Source of the DNA: a bacterium
GTDB taxonomy: Bacteria > JAHJDO01
Assembly (NCBI GenBank): GCA_018812485.1
Contig: JAHJDO010000089.1
Coordinates: 1 to 36,653 of the forward strand
Direction of reading: 5' to 3'
Length of the DNA: 36,653 bases
Part shown: positions 32,899-36,653 of the stretch, one piece after another
Numbering within the stretch: the stretch's first letter is position 1
Layout of the letters: each line of letters starts with the position of its first letter
Made by a program: the position numbers and the translations under genes
The notes under the pieces: generated by a model
The model's input: only the letters and a program-made list of their open reading frames with translations
Databases searched by the model: none
Told to the model about the DNA's origin: nothing

Positions 32899-33784
32899 GA
32901 GACCTGAAGAAATCAGACTGAAGATTGAATTAGTCCCTTCCGCATCGTGGTATGATAATTTAAGAAAACATACATCAAAAGAGGATTGGAATAAAATACG
33001 AAAGAGGGTTTACGCTAGCTACGGATACAGATGTGGAATTTGTAGTACTAAGGGAAGATTGAATTGCCATGAAATTTGGGAATATGATGATAAAGGATAT
33101 ATTCAGAGACTTGTTGGGTTCATCGCACTCTGTGATCTGTGCCACCATGTTAAGCATATAGGTCATGCAGATATTTTGGCGGATGAAGGGAAATTAGATT
33201 ACGAAAAAATTGTTGAGCATTTTATGAGAGTCAATAATTGCAGTAGAAATACTTTTGAAAAACACAGGGGAAAGGCGTTTGACGAGTGGAAAGAGCGATC
33301 GAGCCATGAATGGCAAGTGGATTTGGGAGAGTATAAGGATATAATTAAATATGTGGTATCAATGAATGGGAATAAAGAAGAGGAAGCAGGAGGGCTAACT
33401 GTTAGAAGCATTGATACTGTTGAACAAGCAGAAGCTTATTATCAGCATTTGATTCACGATGACTGTTATCAAAAAAAAGATGTGGTTGGACACTGGTTCG
33501 GGAAAGGAGCGGCAGCACTCGGTCTTGCCGGCGAAATTAAGAAGGATGATTTTGATGCTCTCATCTGTGGGGAAAAACCCACAGGAAAGCATATCGTAGA
33601 ACCAAGTTATGGGAAAGCAGAAGGTAATTTTATAACAACTGATGAAATTAAACAGTATTTTTTCTGCCCTTATGCTTATCTGTATGGTTTTATGGGAAAA
33701 GTAGGCGCTTCTATGGAAAAAGATAAAAAGAAAAGACTATATGGAAGAAAACAGCAACATAGAAAATTAGAGACAAAGTATTAA
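32891..33784 (+). CDS. HNH nuclease domain fused to a MobF relaxase fragment and a Cas4-like N-terminus
   Basis: A 297-residue mosaic. Residues 1-155 are an HNH/zinc domain: C48-x2-C51, H60, C81-x2-C84 followed by H85-H86. Residues ~173-235 match the N-terminus of TraI/TrwC relaxases: a YY pair at 183-184, then HWFGKGAAALGLAGE, FDALICGEKPTG; the His triad of a relaxase is absent. Residues ~247-297 look like the start of a Cas4-type nuclease: ITTDEIKQYFFCPYAYLYG with C259, then YGRKQQHRKLE. The catalytic part of a Cas4-like enzyme follows in the next ORF, one base after this stop. The mosaic suggests gene fusion by recombination. Confidence 0.8.
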   Translation: MNERPEEIRLKIELVPSASWYDNLRKHTSKEDWNKIRKRVYASYGYRCGICSTKGRLNCHEIWEYDDKGYIQRLVGFIALCDLCHHVKHIGHADILADEGKLDYEKIVEHFMRVNNCSRNTFEKHRGKAFDEWKERSSHEWQVDLGEYKDIIKYVVSMNGNKEEEAGGLTVRSIDTVEQAEAYYQHLIHDDCYQKKDVVGHWFGKGAAALGLAGEIKKDDFDALICGEKPTGKHIVEPSYGKAEGNFITTDEIKQYFFCPYAYLYGFMGKVGASMEKDKKKRLYGRKQQHRKLETKY

Positions 33785-33785
33785 C

Positions 33786-34427
33786 ATGATAAATAAAATT
33801 ATTTTATTTCTAATTTATCGAGTAATAGAGCCATTATTTATTTTTTGTCCTGTTCTCCTATTTTTTTTATTGGTTAACAGGATAACAACTTCGCGAAAAA
33901 TAAGAAAGCTGAAATTAAATTTTTTTATTTCCAAAGAGGAGTTAAATAAAAAACCTCGATTTAAAAGATTGGGGAAGTATGTTTACAAAGACAAAGGTTA
34001 TAGATCTAAAATATTCTACAATCAGGATTATGGTATTTCTGGAAAACCTGACAGAATATTCCGCTTATTTAACGGGCTCTATATTCCGATAGATTTTAAG
34101 TCGAGAAAATTAAAAGACGGCAGAATATACGAAGATGAAGAAATACAAATGGTTGCGCATATATTATTGGCAAGGGCTAATTTCCAAAAAGCTGAGTTTG
34201 GGCTTCTCATTTACGGAGATGAGAAGGTAGCTAAAATTGAGTTAAAGGAGAATAAGTTAAGCAAACTAAAAGAATGTCTTATGAATATTCGTAAAATGAG
34301 ACAGGGGAATGTTAGCTCTTGCCGTTTCGTTGAAACGAGTGCCAATATTAGCAGAGAAAAATGCCACCATTGCAAGGTATCTAGTAAATGCGAATATAGG
34401 AATTTTCGGAATACGAAAGTAGCTTAA
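33786..34427 (+). CDS. membrane-anchored PD-(D/E)XK nuclease (Cas4/RecB-like)
   Basis: A 213-residue protein. A hydrophobic segment (about 5-31) is followed by a nuclease core: GISGKPDRIF with D89, then PIDFKSRK with D103 and K105, then QMVAHILL with Q121 at the QxxxY-like position. The C-terminus has C193-x2-C196-x5-C202, the three-Cys arrangement that holds the iron-sulfur cluster in Cas4 and AddB. The fourth, N-terminal Cys of that cluster is missing here but present as C259 at the end of the preceding ORF, whose stop is one base upstream. Together the two could form a split Cas4-like nuclease. No CRISPR array or other cas gene is nearby. Confidence 0.8.
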   Translation: MINKIILFLIYRVIEPLFIFCPVLLFFLLVNRITTSRKIRKLKLNFFISKEELNKKPRFKRLGKYVYKDKGYRSKIFYNQDYGISGKPDRIFRLFNGLYIPIDFKSRKLKDGRIYEDEEIQMVAHILLARANFQKAEFGLLIYGDEKVAKIELKENKLSKLKECLMNIRKMRQGNVSSCRFVETSANISREKCHHCKVSSKCEYRNFRNTKVA

Positions 34428-34463
34428 GGTAAGTGCAACAGGAATAATGAAAGGGGGCCGGAT

Positions 34464-34871
34464 ATGGATAAAACAAAAAAAGAGTTGTTTTCCGATAAAG
34501 TGCGCGCGGGAAATCGGACGTATTTTTTTGATGTAAAAGAGTCTAGCCAGGGAGCAAAGTACTTAACTATCAGCGAATCAAAGAGAGACGAAAAAGGAAG
34601 CTATAGGCACAGTCGAATTATGGTCTTTGAAGAATGCGCTAGTGAATTTCGTGCTGCGGTAGGGAAGGCAATTAGATTTATGGGAAAGGTTGATTCTGGT
34701 ATAGAACGCGGGGTATACGCACGATCTCATTTGAGGTGGAGTAAAGAAGAAGATGTTTCCGTAAAAGATCAATTTGCTAAAGGTAAACAAATTGATGAAT
34801 TATCTAAGATGTTTCAAAGAAAGCCGACTGCTATAGCAAATCGTTTAAGCAAGCTAGGTGTCTTTTATTAA
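34464..34871 (+). CDS. PUR-alpha-like DUF3276 protein with C-terminal HTH
   Basis: A 135-residue protein with AAAGGGGG before the ATG. Residues ~12-72 match the bacterial PUR domain (DUF3276): VRAGNRTYFFDVKESSQGAKYLTI, then SRIMVFEECASEFRAAV; these bind single-stranded nucleic acid. Residues ~88-135 form a Myb/SANT-like helix-turn-helix: HLRWSKEEDVSVKDQFAKGK, IDELSKMFQRKPTAIANRLSKLG. It is the last gene of the collinear block and may handle single-stranded DNA during transfer or control expression. The two-domain form is my reading of the sequence. Confidence 0.75.
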   Translation: MDKTKKELFSDKVRAGNRTYFFDVKESSQGAKYLTISESKRDEKGSYRHSRIMVFEECASEFRAAVGKAIRFMGKVDSGIERGVYARSHLRWSKEEDVSVKDQFAKGKQIDELSKMFQRKPTAIANRLSKLGVFY

Positions 34872-35006
34872 TGTTTTTTCCAGCACATAACATACCTGTA
34901 TTAAAGATTAGATATTTTGATATACTTGACCATATCCAAAAAAGGATAACAAGTAGTAAAGAAAACGTCCATTTTTCATTAATCTGGCAAAAATGGCATG
35001 TCGACA

Positions 35007-35034
35007 ACTTCGCATAAGGCACCTTATTTGTCCC
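35007..35034 (+). other. candidate XerCD (dif-like) recombination site
   Basis: The 28 bases divide as ACTTCGCATAA, a 6-base centre GGCACC, and TTATTTGTCCC. The 11-6-11 layout and the inner CATAA/TTAT ends match dif sites; the left arm is close to a canonical XerC arm and the right arm is degenerate. The core ATAAGG-CA-CCTTAT is also a plain palindrome and could simply be a protein-binding site. No second copy is visible in the window. Confidence 0.3.
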
Positions 35035-35071
35035 TAGAGGGTGGGTCACGATGTACCTATTCATTTCTGTA

Positions 35072-35120
35072 TGTGCCCAGCACAGCACATTGACTTATTT
35101 TCTAAAAGGATATAGTATAA
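35072..35120 (+). promoter_or_regulatory. operator plus promoter upstream of the DUF2294 region
   Basis: An inverted repeat TGTGC-N8-GCACA (35072-35089) abuts a -35 box TTGACT (35090-35095). Candidate -10 boxes are TAGTAT (35112-35117, 16-base spacer) and TATAAA (35115-35120). A nearly identical operator precedes the PEP carboxykinase promoter, so the two are probably controlled by one regulator. The overlap with the -35 region suggests repression. Confidence 0.55.
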
Positions 35121-35170
35121 AACTTACGATTTTCCCGATAATTGCGATAATTTAACGAGAAAGGATAGTC

Positions 35171-35363
35171 ATGGTTATAAATCCATACGACTCCAATAAC
35201 CCAATAAGTCCTCAAGACTTTGCTGGGAGACAAGAATTCAAAGATGTTAATAACATTATATCTACAAAATAATGGAAGAGTACCGGAGAGGATGCTAAAT
35301 AATATGAGCGAAGACGATATTAATAGAGAAATAAAACGTCTTAAATCCGAATTGTGGTTATAA
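35171..35363 (+). pseudogene. remnant of an AAA/STAND-type ATPase gene and small ORFs
   Basis: From the ATG at 35171, after GAAAGGAT, a 33-codon frame encodes INPYDSNNPISPQDFAGRQEF, which matches the N-terminal NPY...P..F.GR.E motif of ORC/STAND-like ATPases, then stops. A second frame (ATG 35244, 39 codons) encodes a hydrophilic helical peptide with MSEDDINREIKRLKSELWL and ends at 35363. The pieces look like the remains of a longer gene with an internal deletion and frameshift. Either small ORF could instead be a real short protein. Confidence 0.4.
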
Positions 35364-35398
35364 ATTTTAGATAAAATAGCTAAAAAAGAGAATAACTT

Positions 35399-35764
35399 AT
35401 GGGAAAGAGGACAAAAGGAGAGATAGAAGCTCAAATCAGCGAGGCGATAATAAAGTTTGAAAAAGAATATATGGGCAGAGGCCCTATGGAGACAAAGACC
35501 TATATTATAAAGGATATGGTCTTGGTTCGCCTCAAAGGAGTGCTTACGCTTTCCGAGGAGCAATTAGCCAAGAGCGCTGAGGGAGCTGAATTAATAAAAA
35601 GGACACGTATGCAGTTATTAGAGGGTGCGAGACTTTTGCTGGAAAATATAATTTTAGATATTACCGCTTGTCAGACAAAAAACCTGCATACAGACATAAG
35701 CACAAAAACAGGCGAGAGAATTATTATTTTTACATTAGATCAAGATTTGGAGGATAAATTTTAA
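35399..35764 (+). CDS. DUF2294 domain protein
   Basis: A 121-residue protein that covers the full DUF2294 family: KGEIEAQISEAIIKFEKEYM, GRGPMETKTYIIKDMVLVRL, LTLSEEQLAKSAEGAELIK, and the closing HTDISTKTGERIIIFTL. It has no signal peptide. The biochemical function of the family is not established. It follows the operator-promoter at 35072-35120 and the ATPase remnant, and is probably a host gene next to the PEP carboxykinase gene. Only a weak AAAGAG ribosome site precedes the ATG. Confidence 0.85.
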   Translation: MGKRTKGEIEAQISEAIIKFEKEYMGRGPMETKTYIIKDMVLVRLKGVLTLSEEQLAKSAEGAELIKRTRMQLLEGARLLLENIILDITACQTKNLHTDISTKTGERIIIFTLDQDLEDKF

Positions 35765-35782
35765 AACAAAAAGTGTTACCTA

Positions 35783-35833
35783 TGTGCCCAGCCAGCACAA
35801 GATATTGACTAAATTCTTTTTTTGTTTTAGAAT
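35783..35833 (+). promoter_or_regulatory. operator plus promoter of the PEP carboxykinase gene
   Basis: An inverted repeat TGTGC-N7-GCACA (35783-35799) lies 5 bases before a -35 box TTGACT (35805-35810), with TAGAAT (35828-35833) after a 17-base spacer. It shares TATGTGCCCAGC and CAGCACA with the operator upstream of the DUF2294 region. The transcript would start about 170 bases before the pckG ATG. Confidence 0.62.
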
Positions 35834-35907
35834 AAAGCTGACAGACGGGTAATATTTTGGAAGACTGAGGCAAGGACCCATTAGAATATAAGGGGTTGTT
35901 GCGAAGT

Positions 35908-35968
35908 AAGCCAACATTGAGGTTCCAAGTTTCTGCGATAAGCGGAAAACAGGAAGCGGTGTTGGCTT
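35908..35968 (+). promoter_or_regulatory. structured 5' leader of pckG
   Basis: AAGCCAACA (35908-35916) and TGTTGGCTT (35960-35968) form a perfect 9-bp stem. Inside it, TTTCTGC (35930-35936) pairs with GCGGAAA (35942-35948) around GATAA with one G-T pair. GGTTG upstream could pair instead with CCAAC of the outer stem, giving a possible switch between two folds. T-rich sequence follows the stem before the GGAGG ribosome site. Function as an attenuator is inference. Confidence 0.45.
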
Positions 35969-36009
35969 TGTTGTTTTATAAGCGTTTTTTAAAAAAAGGA
36001 GGAAGGGCG

Positions 36010-36653
36010 ATGTCGAAAATGTATCTAGAAGCATTGGAATCCAAATTGAGTGAACGTGATTATGAGAAACTGGAGCGAATAGCCAATCCCAAAATTCAGC
36101 GGTTTATTGCTGAGTCTTGCGAACTCTGTAATCCTGAGAGAATATTTATCTGTAGCGATTCTTCAGAAGATATCGCTTATGTGCGCCAACAAGCAGTGTC
36201 TAGTGGTGAGGAAAAGCCATTGGCTATTTCCGGGCATACTTATCACTTTGATGGGATAGAAGATCAGGGTCGTGACCGTGAGGTAACCAAGTATCTTGTA
36301 CCTAAAGACGATTCACTTAGCAATACCCTCAAGCAGATTGAGCGCGAGGAAGGATTGACGGAAGTAAAAGCGTTACTTAAAGGTACTATGCAGGGGCGGA
36401 CAATGATTGTCCGTTTTCTTTCACTGGGGCCGACTAACTCTGTATTCAGCATCCCCTGTGTACAGTGTACTGATTCCTGGTATGTGGCTCACAGTGAAGA
36501 CCTTCTTTATCGGTCAGCCTATGATATGTTTACGCAAAAAACAGAACAGTCAGAGCTTTTTTGCATCCTTCATTCGGCAGGAAAAATGAATGAGGATATG
36601 GTGAGTGTAGAGACAGATAAAAAGCGTATCTATATTGATTACACCAAAGACAC
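36010..36653 (+). CDS. pckG: phosphoenolpyruvate carboxykinase (GTP), N-terminal part
   Basis: The open frame runs off the window end; 214 complete codons are seen. AAAGGAGGAAGG precedes the ATG. Matches to GTP-dependent PEP carboxykinase include NPKIQRFIAESCELCNPE, then LKGTMQGRTMIVRFLSLGP, the VQCTDSWYVAHSEDLLYR segment and, before them, RDREVTKYLVPKDDSLSNT. The enzyme interconverts oxaloacetate and PEP with GTP/GDP. The kinase loop and most catalytic residues lie beyond the window. It is a core-metabolism gene and marks host chromosome. A paired operator upstream suggests regulation. Confidence 0.92.
   Translation, partial: MSKMYLEALESKLSERDYEKLERIANPKIQRFIAESCELCNPERIFICSDSSEDIAYVRQQAVSSGEEKPLAISGHTYHFDGIEDQGRDREVTKYLVPKDDSLSNTLKQIEREEGLTEVKALLKGTMQGRTMIVRFLSLGPTNSVFSIPCVQCTDSWYVAHSEDLLYRSAYDMFTQKTEQSELFCILHSAGKMNEDMVSVETDKKRIYIDYTKD

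Larger units (their letters stand above)
34872..35170. other. non-coding junction between element and host genes
   Basis: About 300 bases without a supportable gene. It holds several inverted repeats: TATCC/GGATA around AAAAAA (34933-34948), CCATTTTT/AAAAATGG with a 12-base loop (34969-34996), and the dif-like palindrome (35007-35034), followed by an operator-promoter (35072-35120). The collinear operon ends just before it and host-type genes start after it, so it is the best candidate for the right boundary of the element. I see no tRNA gene here. Confidence 0.5.

Noticed and set aside
33631-34427. A CRISPR-Cas locus implied by the Cas4-like sequence.
   Set aside because: There is no repeat-spacer array and no cas1, cas2 or effector gene in the window; the nuclease appears stand-alone.
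34872-35170. A tRNA gene as integration site at the right end.
   Set aside because: No cloverleaf, T-loop motif or CCA-type end could be found in this stretch on either strand.
35102-35563. A 153-codon minus-strand frame.
   Set aside because: It runs across a promoter, the ATPase remnant and the DUF2294 gene in antisense and has no motif.

Overview
The window is AT-rich and nearly every gene lies on the + strand. Outer-membrane lipoproteins, a secretin and type IV pilins point to a diderm bacterium. I cannot name the lineage; an uncultivated candidate phylum (for example something like Omnitrophota) is only a guess. Positions ~1-34871 look like a conjugative element (plasmid-derived or integrated). 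Positions ~35072-36653 look like host chromosome: a DUF2294 gene and the start of a GTP-dependent PEP carboxykinase gene.

Layout. (1) 1-1967: a small helix-turn-helix gene, a structured leader, and a plasmid-type replication initiator. (2) 1912-9513: the first F-type (MPF_F) conjugation block, with a DsbC-like protein, TraA-like pilin, TraL, TraE, TraK, TraB, TraV, TraC and an extra lipoprotein. (3) 9377-19146: a complete-looking type IVb pilus cassette of the R64 thin-pilus kind, with a TPR-secretin, PilO2-like, PilO/GspM-like and PilP-like proteins, assembly ATPase, platform protein and three prepilins. The third prepilin carries a phage tail-collar domain. (4) 19210-26920: the second conjugation block, with TraH, a TPR lipoprotein, TraG-N, a small membrane protein, a TraW-TrbC-like protein, TraU, TrbC-like and TraF. 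It is bracketed by a ~46-bp direct repeat. (5) 26988-34871: accessory genes, including a PLD-like lipoprotein without its catalytic His, a CcdA/DsbD-type reductant transporter, a secreted thermonuclease, lipoproteins, a ribbon-helix-helix protein fused to membrane helices, an HNH/MobF-fragment/Cas4-like mosaic with a partner nuclease ORF, and a PUR-alpha-like DNA-binding protein. (6) 34872-35170: non-coding DNA rich in inverted repeats, including a 28-bp dif-like sequence. (7) The host genes, each preceded by a similar operator plus promoter.

From 585 to 34871 genes overlap or nearly touch (largest gaps about 65 bp), so they are probably transcribed as one or a few very long operons. The proposed machine is an F-like mating channel plus a retractable-type pilus with a collar-domain tip for recipient recognition, supported by dedicated disulfide chemistry (four thioredoxin-fold proteins and an electron-transfer membrane protein). 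No complete relaxase, coupling protein, integrase or prepilin peptidase is visible. The only relaxase sequence is an N-terminal MobF fragment inside the HNH/Cas4 mosaic.
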